From positions 1,240,001 to 1,304,000 of the forward strand of contig NZ_SNUS01000001.1 in NCBI RefSeq assembly GCF_012027635.1: a DNA stretch of 64,000 nucleotides, in the 5' to 3' direction. How positions within the stretch are numbered: the first letter of the stretch is position 1; each line of letters opens with the position of its first letter. The position numbers and the translations under genes were made by a program. Under the pieces are notes generated by a model. That model did not search any database and was not told the origin of the DNA. It worked only from the letters and a program-made list of their open reading frames with translations. This document shows positions 28,313 through 37,556 of the stretch, one piece after another. This stretch comes from Thermococcus sp. 21S9. GTDB lineage: Archaea; Methanobacteriota_B; Thermococci; Thermococcales; Thermococcaceae.

Positions 28313-29956
28313 TCACTCCCCTTTCGATTCTTTGAACTTCTCGTAGTACTCGTCTATGAGCCTTCTTATCGTCTGGCCTATCTTTATGTAGTCTATCTCC
28401 CTGAGGTTCGCCAGCGAGACCCTCGCCGACGGGTGGAGCACCTCGAAGCCCTTGCCCGGCAGTAAAACAACGCCTGCATCGAGGGCGAGGCGGACGATGA
28501 ACTCCTCTATCGGAAGGGCCTTGATGAACCACTCCGCGAACTCTTTGCCGTAGAGCCTCTCCGCGAGTTTTTCAGTGTCGAGGAGGGTGTAGTAGTACGT
28601 GAGGTTCGGGTTCTCCTCGGGTTCGAGGCCGAGACCCCGGTAGAGCGCCCGATAGCGCCTCCTGAGCACGTGCTTCACCGCGTTCTTATACTTCTCCTGC
28701 TCGTCCATGAGGGCGTAGAGCGCAAACAGGACCATCTGGACCTGCTGGGGCGTTGAGAGGCCCGCCGTATGCCTCAGAGCGACGTTCCTGCTGTCGGCTA
28801 CAAGGCGGTCTATGAACTTCAGCTCCCGCGCGTTCGGCGTTATCGGGGCGTAGCGTCTCTCAAGCTCCTCCTGGATTTCCTCCGGCAGTTCACTTATGAG
28901 ACGGTCAACGACGTTGTCCTCATGGAGCGCTATGACACCGAGGCGCCAGCCGGTTGCGCCGAAGTACTTGGAGAACGAGTAGACGAGTATCGTGTTGTGA
29001 GGCAGAACTGTGTAGACAGATTTGAAGTCGTCCGCGAAGGTCGCGTAGACGTCGTCGGTGATGATTATGAGGTCGTTTCTGTCCTCCTCAACTATCTCCC
29101 TCAGCTTTTCGAGAACCTTATCCTCGAGCTTCACCGAGGTTGGATTGCCGGGGTTCACGAGGAAGAAGGCCTTTATCTCCGGGTCGCGGAGCTTCTCGAG
29201 TTCCTCGTCAGGTATCTGGTAGCCGAGCTCCTCCTTCGCCCTGACCTCGATTATCTCCAGCCTGTAGGTGTCAAGCTTTGGAATCTCAAGGTAGGGACTG
29301 AATATTGGAACCGCTATCGCTATCTTGTCGCCCGGGTTGAGGAGGTGGTTGGCCTTGAGGGACTCGAAGAGATACGCCATCGCTCCGGTTCCGCCCTCGA
29401 CAGCAAAAAGTTGGGTCTCGTCAACGAGCGAGTAGCCGAGGTCGTAGCCTGCGCCCATCTCTTTCATGAGGTACCTCGCGACTATCTTTTCCGCCAGCGG
29501 GAGCATCCTCGGCGGTGACGGGTAGTCGCAACCGAGGTAACCCTGGACCATCTCGTGCAGGAAGTCCCCGGCGGAGAAGCCGAGATAATCCCTAACGTAG
29601 CTGACGGCCGAGTTCAGGAAGGCCGTTCCCCTCTCGTTCCAGTGGTTCCTGACGAATATCTCAAAGCGCGCTTCGATTCCTTCCCTGTCGCTGTGGCCAC
29701 CTATGAGGTCGCCCATGTAGCCGAAGTGTCGCTCGGCCTCGCTCAGCGCGAACTTTCCGAGCTGTAAATATGCGTAGCGCGGAACAAGGGCGAGGAAGTT
29801 AGGGTTTCCCCTGCCCGCGTTGAGCATCATCCTCTCGGATTTTCTCTTGGCGAGCCTTATCAGGAGTTCCTTGAACTCGAAGGGGCTGAGCTCCTCGAGC
29901 TTCTTCAGGTTCTTTAGAACCGATTCGAGGTCGTCTTTTTCCTTCACGGGGTTCAT
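28313..29956 (-). CDS. PLP-dependent aspartate 4-decarboxylase/aminotransferase (AsdA-like)
   Basis: A fold-type I PLP enzyme of about 547 residues, longer than ordinary aspartate aminotransferases and the length of bacterial aspartate 4-decarboxylases. Visible are FLVNPGNPTSVK, ITDDVYATF, the Schiff-base Lys in YSFSKYFGATGWRLG and the C-terminal Arg segment HPSARVSLAN. The likely reactions are L-aspartate to L-alanine plus CO2, with a side transaminase activity. ATG 29956 has GAGGTGT before it and TATA CTTTTATATT (29991-30000), so it is chosen over the longer frame from 30010. Divergent from the radical SAM gene. Confidence 0.82.
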   Translation of the reverse strand: MNPVKEKDDLESVLKNLKKLEELSPFEFKELLIRLAKRKSERMMLNAGRGNPNFLALVPRYAYLQLGKFALSEAERHFGYMGDLIGGHSDREGIEARFEIFVRNHWNERGTAFLNSAVSYVRDYLGFSAGDFLHEMVQGYLGCDYPSPPRMLPLAEKIVARYLMKEMGAGYDLGYSLVDETQLFAVEGGTGAMAYLFESLKANHLLNPGDKIAIAVPIFSPYLEIPKLDTYRLEIIEVRAKEELGYQIPDEELEKLRDPEIKAFFLVNPGNPTSVKLEDKVLEKLREIVEEDRNDLIIITDDVYATFADDFKSVYTVLPHNTILVYSFSKYFGATGWRLGVIALHEDNVVDRLISELPEEIQEELERRYAPITPNARELKFIDRLVADSRNVALRHTAGLSTPQQVQMVLFALYALMDEQEKYKNAVKHVLRRRYRALYRGLGLEPEENPNLTYYYTLLDTEKLAERLYGKEFAEWFIKALPIEEFIVRLALDAGVVLLPGKGFEVLHPSARVSLANLREIDYIKIGQTIRRLIDEYYEKFKESKGE

Positions 29957-30050
29957 TTTTGACACCTCATCCGTTGTAATTCTCCGCGGGAATATAAAAG
30001 GGTTGGGCAAAACCTTATACGCCCTTAGGTCAACCTAATTCGGTGGTGTT

Positions 30051-30995
30051 ATGCTCGCCTTCGGTCCAGTCCCATCGAGGAGGCTCGGTAGAAGCCTTGG
30101 AGTCAACAACATACCCGACAAGGTCTGCTCCTACGCCTGCGTCTACTGCCAGATAGGAAGAACCCTGAGGATGGAAATCGAGAGGAAGCCCTTCTACGAG
30201 CCCGAATTTCTATTTGAGGAGGTTTCGAAGAAGGTTGAGGAAGCGAGAGAAAGGGGCGAGAGGATTGACTACATCACTTTCGTCCCGGACGGCGAGCCGA
30301 CGCTCGACGTAAACCTCGGCCTCGAGGTCGAGCTTCTGAGGGAACTCGAGGTCCCGCTCGCGATACTGACGAATTCTTCCCTCATCTGGCGCGACGACGT
30401 GAGGGAGGACCTCTCGGCCTTCGACTTCGTCTCGCTCAAGCTCGATGCAGTGAGCGAACACCTCTGGAGGAAGATAGACAGGCCCCACAAGAGCCTCTCG
30501 CTCGAGAGAATCCTCGACGGTATGCTGGCCTTTAGGGACGACTTCGATGGAACGCTTGTAACCGAGACGATGCTTGTCAACATAGAGTACGGCGACGAGC
30601 TCGAGCGGATAGCCGACTTCCTCGCGGAGCTTAAACCGGATAAGGCCTACATAGCCGTCCCCACGAGGCCACCGGCGGAGAAGTGGGTTGAGCCCGCCAA
30701 GGAGGAAACTATAAACCTCGCCTATCAGCTCTTCAGCGAGCGCCTCGGCGAGAGGGTTGAGTACCTCATCGGCTACGAGGGCAACGCCTTCGCGAGCACC
30801 GGAAACGTCGTCGAGGACATTCTATCAATCACCGCCGTTCACCCGATGCGCGAGGAAGCGCTGAGGGAGCTTTTAAGGAAAAACAACACCGACTGGGGCG
30901 TGGTCGAGAGGCTTCTGGAGGAAGGAAAGCTGATACGGCTGAACTACCGGGGCGAGGCTTTCTACATGAGGGCTTTGAAGAGCAGAAAACCTTAA
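30051..30995 (+). CDS. Radical SAM protein (COG0731-like)
   Basis: A 314-residue protein with the radical SAM cluster motif CSYACVYC near residue 26 (CX3CX2C) and GEPTLD downstream (SAM binding). The N-terminal FGPVPSRRLG is characteristic of the COG0731-type Fe-S oxidoreductases. A C-terminal helical region (about 260-310) resembles a winged helix. The substrate is unknown. TATA CCTTATAC at 30013-30020 and GGTGGTG before the ATG support the start. Confidence 0.82.
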   Translation: MLAFGPVPSRRLGRSLGVNNIPDKVCSYACVYCQIGRTLRMEIERKPFYEPEFLFEEVSKKVEEARERGERIDYITFVPDGEPTLDVNLGLEVELLRELEVPLAILTNSSLIWRDDVREDLSAFDFVSLKLDAVSEHLWRKIDRPHKSLSLERILDGMLAFRDDFDGTLVTETMLVNIEYGDELERIADFLAELKPDKAYIAVPTRPPAEKWVEPAKEETINLAYQLFSERLGERVEYLIGYEGNAFASTGNVVEDILSITAVHPMREEALRELLRKNNTDWGVVERLLEEGKLIRLNYRGEAFYMRALKSRKP

Positions 30996-31019
30996 TAGTC
31001 CCCCTCAGAACTCGAAACG

Positions 31020-32456
31020 ATGTGCGAGTACGTCTACGAAAACGGCAAAAAATGTCGCCTGAAGCCCGTTGAGGGGTCGAAGTACTGTCCCCTCCACATC
31101 CCCTACGACGAGGGCGAGTCCCTACTGGGTGAGGGCATAAAAGAGCTCAAGGCCGAGACGTTCAAGCGGAGGCTCAAGGTCGGTCAGAGCTACTTTGAGG
31201 GCGTCTACCTCTACGACGTTTCAATCAAGGATTACCGGAGCGAGAGGATTCTCGTTTTCAAGAACTCCCAAATCAAGAGCCTTATCATAGAGGATTCGAA
31301 CATCAAGGGTCTCGTTCTACTTAACTCGACCGTGGACAGGGTCATTCTCTTCCAGTCAACGGTGGAGGTAATCCTCATCAAGGGCTCAACCGTTTTTGGC
31401 CTCAACATCCTGCGCGTCGACTTCTCAAGCAACATCTCCGTCAAGGATTCGAGCGTCAAGTACCTCATGGTGAACTCGACCCAGTACGTTGGCGAGGGTG
31501 AGGAGGAAACCTACGGCGGACGGAGCGCCAAGGGCCTAATCGAGCTCTCGAACCTCCGTGACGTGAGGAGGATTGGAGTAAACGCCCGGTATCCGTTGCT
31601 CAGAAAAATCCTGGAGGAGCACGGGGTCAACGTTTCCGAGGCCGGCAGGAGGATGGTGAAGGTTCGCTCGCTCATTATAAGGGACGTTTCCTTCGACACC
31701 GCGCCGAGGTTTAAGAGACAGGTCAGGCTTTCAATCGCGGGATTCTCCGGAAACCTCGTTCTGGAGAACCTTGACGTCTTCGGCCACGTCGAGGTCAAGT
31801 GGAGTCACCTAAAGAGCCCCGAGTTCGTTCACGTCTTCGTCCACAGCAACCTGATAATCCGGAAGAGCCAGGTCAACGTGGATTCAACGTGGATTATGAC
31901 GGTCCTCCCGAGCCTTCCCCTTGAGCTAACGATAGAGGGGTTCATGATAATCGAGGACTGTCGCTTCAACAACCCCTACGCGGAGGAGGTCTTCTACCGT
32001 CTCGCGAGAACGAGCTGGGAGCGTAGCGGGGACTTCGAGAGAGCTGACCAGTACTACTACCTTGAGATGGTCGCCAGGCGAAAGGCGCGCCTGAGGGCGA
32101 GGAGGAAGGGCATCAAAAAGCTCGTGGACCGCTTTGAGGTGGGCTTCGAGTGGCTCTTCGCGGACTTGACCTGCAAGTACGGGACCGACTGGAAGAGGCC
32201 GATAATGATATGGCTCTTCGCCGTCAACGTCCTGTTTCCGGTCCTGTTCTTCATCACGAGGAGCGTTCAGGGGCTTTCCAACAGTCTGAGCTTCCTTGAC
32301 TACGAGTACTTCAGCATAGTGACCGCGACGACCCTCGGCTACGGCGACTACCACCCGATAGGTGTCGGCAGGGTCATAGCGTCGGTCGAGGCGCTCTTCG
32401 GAATGTTCATGTGGGCGGTCTTCCTCACGGTGTTCGCGAGGAAGTACATGAGGTGA
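31020..32456 (+). CDS. Zinc-knuckle, beta-helix repeat and two-helix potassium channel fusion
   Basis: A 478-residue protein with three parts. Residues 1-28 have Cys/His spacing (CEYVYENGKKC, YCPLH) like a zinc knuckle. Residues of about 60-310 contain roughly ten-residue repeats of the type NSTVxxLxL, suggestive of a right-handed beta-helix as in pentapeptide-repeat proteins. The C-terminus has a membrane helix, the potassium selectivity filter TTLGYGD (residues 437-443) and a final membrane helix. It should form a tetrameric two-helix K+ channel gated or scaffolded by the cytoplasmic part. The TATA box at 30990-30998 makes the transcript leaderless. Confidence 0.78.
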   Translation: MCEYVYENGKKCRLKPVEGSKYCPLHIPYDEGESLLGEGIKELKAETFKRRLKVGQSYFEGVYLYDVSIKDYRSERILVFKNSQIKSLIIEDSNIKGLVLLNSTVDRVILFQSTVEVILIKGSTVFGLNILRVDFSSNISVKDSSVKYLMVNSTQYVGEGEEETYGGRSAKGLIELSNLRDVRRIGVNARYPLLRKILEEHGVNVSEAGRRMVKVRSLIIRDVSFDTAPRFKRQVRLSIAGFSGNLVLENLDVFGHVEVKWSHLKSPEFVHVFVHSNLIIRKSQVNVDSTWIMTVLPSLPLELTIEGFMIIEDCRFNNPYAEEVFYRLARTSWERSGDFERADQYYYLEMVARRKARLRARRKGIKKLVDRFEVGFEWLFADLTCKYGTDWKRPIMIWLFAVNVLFPVLFFITRSVQGLSNSLSFLDYEYFSIVTATTLGYGDYHPIGVGRVIASVEALFGMFMWAVFLTVFARKYMR

Positions 32457-32460
32457 GAGC

Positions 32461-33588
32461 GTGATAGGCCTCATAGTGAACCCGATAGCGGGAATGGGCG
32501 GTAAGGTGGCCCTCAAGGGCACCGACGGAGTGGTCGAGGAGGCCATCAGGCGGGGGGCCAGGCCGGTTTCTCCGGACCTCGTCCGGCTCTTCCTGCGCGA
32601 GCTTTCCCACTACCCAGAGGCCCGCTCGATAACCTTCCTCACGGGCCCCGGCCCGCTCGGTGAGGACTACCTTCGGGAGTTCGGCTTCCGCTTTGAGGTC
32701 ATCCCCATCGAGTTCCGCTACCGCGAGGTTAACGGCGTTAGAATCCCCGACACGAGCTCAGAGCACACCAAAAGGCTCGCCCGCGAGATGCTCGGGAAAG
32801 TTAAGCTCATAGTCTTCGCCGGCGGTGATGGAACGGCGAGGGACATCGTTAGTGTGGTTGATAAAAAGGTTCCAATCCTCGGGATTCCAACGGGGGTTAA
32901 GATGTACTCCGGCGTTTTTGCGGTTTCACCGGAGAAGGCATCGGAGGTCCTCGTTAGGTTCCTGCGCGGGGAAGCTAAACTTGAGGAGAGGGAAGTGAGG
33001 GATATTGACGAAGAGGCCTTCAGGCGGGACGAGGTCAGGGCGAAGACCTTCGGAAAGGCCCTCGTTCCCGTCGTTGAGAACCTCGTGCAGGGGAGCAAGG
33101 AAGCTATCAAGGCCGACGAGGCCGAGGAGCTTGAAGCTTTAGCTGAGGCCGTCGCGGAGGAAATCCTTGAGAGCGATGGGATTTATTTCCTCGGCTCGGG
33201 CTCGACGGTGAAGAGGATAAAGGAGGAGCTCGGGGTAGACGGGACGCTCCTCGGCGTTGACGTCGTGGAGGTAAGGGACGGAGAAGCCAAGCTCCTCGTC
33301 AAGGACGCCACAGAGAAGGAACTTCTCCGGTTCGTTGATAGGAATCCCAAGGTCGTCGTCACGGTAATCGGCGGGGCAAACTTCCTCTTCGGCAGGGGCA
33401 ACCAGCAGTTCTCGGCCGAGGTTCTCAGGAGAATCCCGAAGGAGAACGTAATCGTTGTGGCGACGCCGGACAAGCTGACCGGCCCGATTCGCGTTTACAC
33501 CGGCGACCGCGAAGTTGACGGGAAGTTCAGGGGTTACATTAGGGTGCGCGTGAGTCCCTGGATGGAGAAGCTCGTCAAAGTCGTTTAG
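32461..33588 (+). CDS. ATP-NAD kinase family protein (COG3199-like)
   Basis: A 375-residue cytoplasmic protein. Residues near 120 contain GGDGTARD, the NAD kinase/diacylglycerol kinase nucleotide motif, followed by LGIPTGVKMYSG, and there is a second Gly-rich region YFLGSGSTVK. The family is described as predicted polyphosphate/ATP-dependent NAD kinase, but activity in this subgroup is not firmly established. GTG 32461 is preceded by GAGGTGAGAGC; it starts 4 bases after the channel gene. Confidence 0.8.
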   Translation: MIGLIVNPIAGMGGKVALKGTDGVVEEAIRRGARPVSPDLVRLFLRELSHYPEARSITFLTGPGPLGEDYLREFGFRFEVIPIEFRYREVNGVRIPDTSSEHTKRLAREMLGKVKLIVFAGGDGTARDIVSVVDKKVPILGIPTGVKMYSGVFAVSPEKASEVLVRFLRGEAKLEEREVRDIDEEAFRRDEVRAKTFGKALVPVVENLVQGSKEAIKADEAEELEALAEAVAEEILESDGIYFLGSGSTVKRIKEELGVDGTLLGVDVVEVRDGEAKLLVKDATEKELLRFVDRNPKVVVTVIGGANFLFGRGNQQFSAEVLRRIPKENVIVVATPDKLTGPIRVYTGDREVDGKFRGYIRVRVSPWMEKLVKVV

Positions 33589-33644
33589 GCGTTTAAACCG
33601 GAAGCCGTTTATAGAACCTCTTCCTATTTTCTCCGGTGGTTCTC

Positions 33645-34550
33645 ATGAGGCACAGCAGGATAGCGGTTAAGGTTCTCGAAGGTGAGGAACCCGTCTTCTA
33701 CGACCCCGTTTACCACGGCAGGACGCTGAAGGTTTTTGGAATGGACGATTACCCCGTCAGGTTCCTTTCCTACGTGATTGGTGAGTACCGGAAGCTCAAC
33801 TATTCCGCGGTCGTCTTCGACACCACTGGAGAGGTTGAGGGCGACTTCGACGAGGTAATCGAGGTTCGCGACGGTGCCAGCCTCGGCCTCGACCCGATAA
33901 AGCTCTACAAGGCCGGCTACTTCGACCCGTACACGGCAGTCACAATCGTCCAAACGCTGTACGGCCTCGACAGGGCTTTAACGGACAGGCTCTACGTTGA
34001 CGTGCTCCTCGGCAAGGTTTCAAGCGTTCCAGAAGCGGTCAAGAGGAAAGAGAAGTACTCGGAGGTCATCCTCGAGAGCTACACTCCCCTCGACGAGGTC
34101 TTTTACTCGGGGGAGGTTCCAAAGCTCGAGGGAAGCGTTAGGGTGAACCTCGGTGAGACCAGGAGCATAACCCTCGTCGGCATAGCGTTCCTCATCCTTG
34201 CCGCTGCCTTCGAGAAGAGGCGCGAGACGGTTGTTGGCCTCGTTGACGGCGCCGTCCTCGGTTACACGACGGCTGGAAGCGCCGGGATTCCTCTCCTCAC
34301 AAAACCGCTGAAACACAGGGTTACGGTCATCGCGAGCCAGTACGCCCTTGACTCGCTCCTGAACATAGCCGGCCCGACGCTCCTCCTCTACCACGACCCC
34401 GACGTTCAGTCGCTCGTTTACGAGACGAGCGGTGTTCCGCCGGGCCCGACGAGGAAGTTCGTGGGCAAGAGGGCCGGAACGCTGATAACGAGGAGCCCGG
34501 AGAGCGTTGACGTCCTCCACGGTGGATTGCCCGAGGGTGTTCTTCGGTGA
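33645..34550 (+). CDS. HerA/VirB4-like protein with degraded Walker A
   Basis: About 301 residues. The order of elements mimics a HerA or VirB4 ATPase: a segment beginning LKVFGMDDYPVR (residues 28-39) stands where the P-loop would be, followed by a helix and then VVFDTTGE (residues 57-63), which parallels the DxxGE strand of these ATPases. The GxxGxGKS lysine and Thr/Ser are absent, so nucleotide hydrolysis is unlikely. The remainder is not recognised. ATG 33645 follows GGTGGTTCTC. It is co-oriented with the COG3199 gene upstream. Confidence 0.6.
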   Translation: MRHSRIAVKVLEGEEPVFYDPVYHGRTLKVFGMDDYPVRFLSYVIGEYRKLNYSAVVFDTTGEVEGDFDEVIEVRDGASLGLDPIKLYKAGYFDPYTAVTIVQTLYGLDRALTDRLYVDVLLGKVSSVPEAVKRKEKYSEVILESYTPLDEVFYSGEVPKLEGSVRVNLGETRSITLVGIAFLILAAAFEKRRETVVGLVDGAVLGYTTAGSAGIPLLTKPLKHRVTVIASQYALDSLLNIAGPTLLLYHDPDVQSLVYETSGVPPGPTRKFVGKRAGTLITRSPESVDVLHGGLPEGVLR

Positions 34551-34609
34551 ACATCTTAGCCCTTCAATAACTTTTTTAAATGTCTCGCGTACTTTTACTG
34601 GTGAGTAAA

Positions 34610-35218
34610 ATGGTGTACTACGAGCACGCGACAACCCCCATCGTGTTCGGGGCACTCCTCTCGGTTTACTACTTCTCCATAGTGGTCGCACTCATCGCGT
34701 GGTTCTGGAGTTCCTACCAGTACATCAGAAAAGGGAATTACCGGTTGAAGAGACTGGCGGGTTTTCTGCTGATAGCGATTTTTATCACGTCGCTTTCAGG
34801 CGCCAGGCTACTCGATAAGTACCTGTACCTTCACTCGCCGGTTAACAGCGATTTCTGCATGACCTCATCGTGTGTTCTGTCCTCCACGGGTATTAAAACG
34901 TATAACCTGAACACCACAGAACTTGAAAAGCTCGGCGTTCCCAGCGTTGGCCCCATGTGGGTTTACACAATCTACGACGTTGGTTACAGTGCCCGTCTCG
35001 GGATTAAAAAGCTCTTCGCCGGGCTCGTGATTGTCCGTCCTCTGCTTGTGGTTCCAGCCGTCGAGGTTTACGTCTACACCTTCCACAACGGTCACTTCGT
35101 TGAGAAGCAGAAGTTCTACGTTTTCTGGCCACAGTCTCCGGGAGACGTTCTCACGAAGAAACTGGACTTTGAATTCACCGTCCTCGTCTTAACAGGAGGA
35201 CGTGGGCCGGGGGCTTAG
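34610..35218 (+). CDS. Two-helix membrane protein with extracellular domain
   Basis: A protein of about 202 residues: hydrophobic segments near 10-33 and 47-65, then an extracellular-looking beta-rich domain of 130 residues with two close Cys (CMTSSC) and an Asn-X-Thr site. It is not recognised. ATG 34610 is preceded by GGTGAG and a TTTTTTAAATG element about 40 bases upstream. It ends overlapping the convergent cysteine desulfurase by 4 bases. Confidence 0.65.
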   Translation: MVYYEHATTPIVFGALLSVYYFSIVVALIAWFWSSYQYIRKGNYRLKRLAGFLLIAIFITSLSGARLLDKYLYLHSPVNSDFCMTSSCVLSSTGIKTYNLNTTELEKLGVPSVGPMWVYTIYDVGYSARLGIKKLFAGLVIVRPLLVVPAVEVYVYTFHNGHFVEKQKFYVFWPQSPGDVLTKKLDFEFTVLVLTGGRGPGA

Positions 35219-36414
35219 CCCCTCAGCCCCTTAACCAGCTCCTCAAGAACGCCGAGGAACGTCTCAACCTCCTCAAGGCTGTTGTAGACGTGGAAGGAAG
35301 CCCTCACCGTCCCATTTATTTCCAGCTTCTTCATCACCGGCAGGGCGCAGTGGTGACCGCTTCTCACCATTATATTGTTCTCGTCGAGTATCGCCGCGAC
35401 GTCGTGCGGGTGGAGGGGCGGGACGTTGAAGCTAACGACTCCAGCGTGCTTGTCGATGTTCCTCGGCCCGTACCAGGGAATCTCAAGCTCATCAAGGCCT
35501 TCCGTAGTGCGCTTAACGAGCTTCCTCTCCTGCCTCTCGATTCTGTTGAGACCAATCCTCTCGATGTACCTTATTCCTGCAGCCAATCCTATCGCACCGC
35601 CTATGTTCGGCGTTCCGGCCTCGAACCGCTCCGGCGGCTCGGTCAGCTTGTAGGAATCCAAATCAACGTCCTCAATCGTTCCGCCTCCGATTAACGGTGG
35701 CTCGAAGACGTCAAAGAACTCCTCGTTGATGTAGAGAACTCCTATCCCCGTCGGTCCCATCGGCCCCTTGTGGCCTGAAAAAGCTAAGAAGTCCGCGTGT
35801 AGTTTCTTAACGTCAACCTCCATGTGCCCAGCGCTCTGTGCCGCATCGACGACGAATATTGCGCCTTCCTCCTTAGCGAGTCTTCCGAGCTCCTCGACCT
35901 CGTGGATAACGCCGAGCGCATTTGAAACGTGCTGAACCGCGACGAGCTTGGCTCCCTTAATCTTCTTTTCCGCATCGCTCAAATCGAGGTTGCCCTCGTC
36001 GTCCCCGTCAATGAACTCGAGCCTAAGGTTGAGCTTTTTAGCCAACCTCTGCCAGGGGAGTAAATCCGAGTGGTGCTCGTACGGGGTCGTGACTATTTTG
36101 TCCCCGGGCTTGAAGATGCCCTCAAGGCCGAGGGCAACGAGGTTGAGGCTCTCGCTCGTGTTCTTGGTGAACGCTATCTCCTCAAACTTCGCGTTGATGA
36201 AGTCCGCGACCACCTTCCTGCTCTCCTCGTACTTGTGCGTCGCCATCTGGGAGAGCCTGTGCACACCGCGATGGACGTTGGCCCTGTACTTAAGGTAGTA
36301 CTCGTCCATGGCCTCCACAACCGGCTTCGGCGTGAGCGAGGTTGCCGTGTTGTCGAAGTAGATGACCTCGCTCGTCAGCGGTATATCCTTCCTAACATCT
36401 TCCGGAATCCTCAC
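35215..36414 (-). CDS. Cysteine desulfurase (SufS/CsdA type)
   Basis: A 399-residue PLP enzyme that takes sulfur from cysteine for Fe-S cluster and other sulfur biosynthesis. YFDNTATS at the N-terminus, HVSNALG, DAAQSAGH, the PLP Lys in SGHKGPMGPTG and the sulfur-accepting Cys in RSGHHCALP are all present; this is the group II (SufS) arrangement. It overlaps the 97-residue gene upstream by 4 bases and should be translated with it. Confidence 0.9.
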   Translation of the reverse strand: MRIPEDVRKDIPLTSEVIYFDNTATSLTPKPVVEAMDEYYLKYRANVHRGVHRLSQMATHKYEESRKVVADFINAKFEEIAFTKNTSESLNLVALGLEGIFKPGDKIVTTPYEHHSDLLPWQRLAKKLNLRLEFIDGDDEGNLDLSDAEKKIKGAKLVAVQHVSNALGVIHEVEELGRLAKEEGAIFVVDAAQSAGHMEVDVKKLHADFLAFSGHKGPMGPTGIGVLYINEEFFDVFEPPLIGGGTIEDVDLDSYKLTEPPERFEAGTPNIGGAIGLAAGIRYIERIGLNRIERQERKLVKRTTEGLDELEIPWYGPRNIDKHAGVVSFNVPPLHPHDVAAILDENNIMVRSGHHCALPVMKKLEINGTVRASFHVYNSLEEVETFLGVLEELVKGLRG

Positions 36415-36704
36415 GCTACCACCTCCAGAACCCCGGCGCAGTCGTAAACAATCCTCGCAATTTCCTCACCTTTCTTCGCATCTTCTAAGAGTTTGACGAT
36501 TATCTTCCCGCTCGGGTAAACGCTAACCTCGTAGCCCTCCATCTCCAGGATTAGCATCATTCCGGGCAGGAGCTTTTTTACCGTGTAGCCCCTCTCCTTC
36601 AAACACTGGGCCGTTTTAGTAAGGTCGAGCTTTATCCTCTTCTCCCACGAGTAGGCCCCTATAACGACGCCCTTCATCGTGACGCAGGGTTTCGAGATAA
36701 TCAC
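36411..36704 (-). CDS. Small TBP-like half-domain protein
   Basis: A 97-residue protein. It follows the element order of one TBP repeat: LDL (26-28), a helix, Tyr40, a PG turn (47-48), two strands and then SGKIIVK (65-71) and a C-terminal helix (EEIARIVYD). TBP itself has two such repeats. DNA binding is not shown. GTG 36704 has GGTGGTGAA just before it, and TATA GTATAAAGG (36737-36746) is well placed. It overlaps the cysteine desulfurase start by 4 bases, so a role connected to sulfur transfer is possible. Confidence 0.6.
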   Translation of the reverse strand: MIISKPCVTMKGVVIGAYSWEKRIKLDLTKTAQCLKERGYTVKKLLPGMMLILEMEGYEVSVYPSGKIIVKLLEDAKKGEEIARIVYDCAGVLEVVA

Positions 36705-36827
36705 CCTTCACCACCGCTCTTATCTTTGCGGAAGCCTTTATACCACTTTCCTGAACCTGAAGTTGGAAACAAGAATGAACCAAAGCCCTTATAAATCGTG
36801 CTACTTTTTTGCCCGATGGTGATACGA

Positions 36828-37556
36828 ATGAAGGTTCTGGTGAGCGGTAAAGGTGGCTGTGGAAAGAGCACGATAAGCGCGATGCTCGGCAAGTATCTGG
36901 CCGGAAAAGGCTACCGCGTGCTAATAATAGATGCCGACGAGTCCAACCCCGGCCTCTACAGGATGCTCGGCCTCCCGAAGGTGAAAACCCTCGCCGAGCA
37001 CCTCGGCGGGAAGAAGAGGGCCAAAATCCTCATGGCGGCCGAGGGACAGGGGGAACTCGACGAGGAGCTCTTCGATTGGACGCTCGATGAGATTCCTGAG
37101 GAGATTCTGGCCAGAAAGGGTAACCTCGCCGTTCTGACAATCGGAAAGATTGAGGAGGCGGAGGAAGGCTGTGCCTGTCCCTACGGGTTCCTTGCCAGAA
37201 AGCTTCTCGAGGGAATAAAGCTGAAGGAGGACGAGGTCATCATCGTCGACACCGAGGCGGGCATAGAGCACTTCGGAAGGGGAGTTGACAAGTACGTTGA
37301 CGTTGTCATCGACGTCGCAGAGCCATCGGCCGAGTCCATAGAGCTTTCGAAGAAGATAAAAGCGCTGAGCGAGAGCCTCGGCCTGAAGCACGTCCTCGTT
37401 CTTAACAAGGCTCTGCCCGGCGTCGAGGAGGAACTGCCGGTTAAGCCCGACGTGGTTATTCCCTTCGACCAGAACTTCATACTCGACAGCCTTAAGGGCA
37501 AGGAAGTTGAGCCGATAGAGCAGATAGAAGAACTGTGGAGGATAATCAACGGATGA
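36828..37556 (+). CDS. CooC-like MinD/ParA family ATPase
   Basis: A protein of about 242 residues with the deviant P-loop GKGGCGKST at residues 7-15 and DADESNPG (switch region) of the MinD/ParA class. A CAC motif at Cys115-Cys117 corresponds to the metal-binding CXC of CooC, which inserts nickel into CO dehydrogenase. No CO dehydrogenase gene is in this window, so its client is unknown. ATG 36828 follows GGTGATACGA; TATA CTTATAAATC at 36788-36797. Confidence 0.78.
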   Translation: MKVLVSGKGGCGKSTISAMLGKYLAGKGYRVLIIDADESNPGLYRMLGLPKVKTLAEHLGGKKRAKILMAAEGQGELDEELFDWTLDEIPEEILARKGNLAVLTIGKIEEAEEGCACPYGFLARKLLEGIKLKEDEVIIVDTEAGIEHFGRGVDKYVDVVIDVAEPSAESIELSKKIKALSESLGLKHVLVLNKALPGVEEELPVKPDVVIPFDQNFILDSLKGKEVEPIEQIEELWRIING

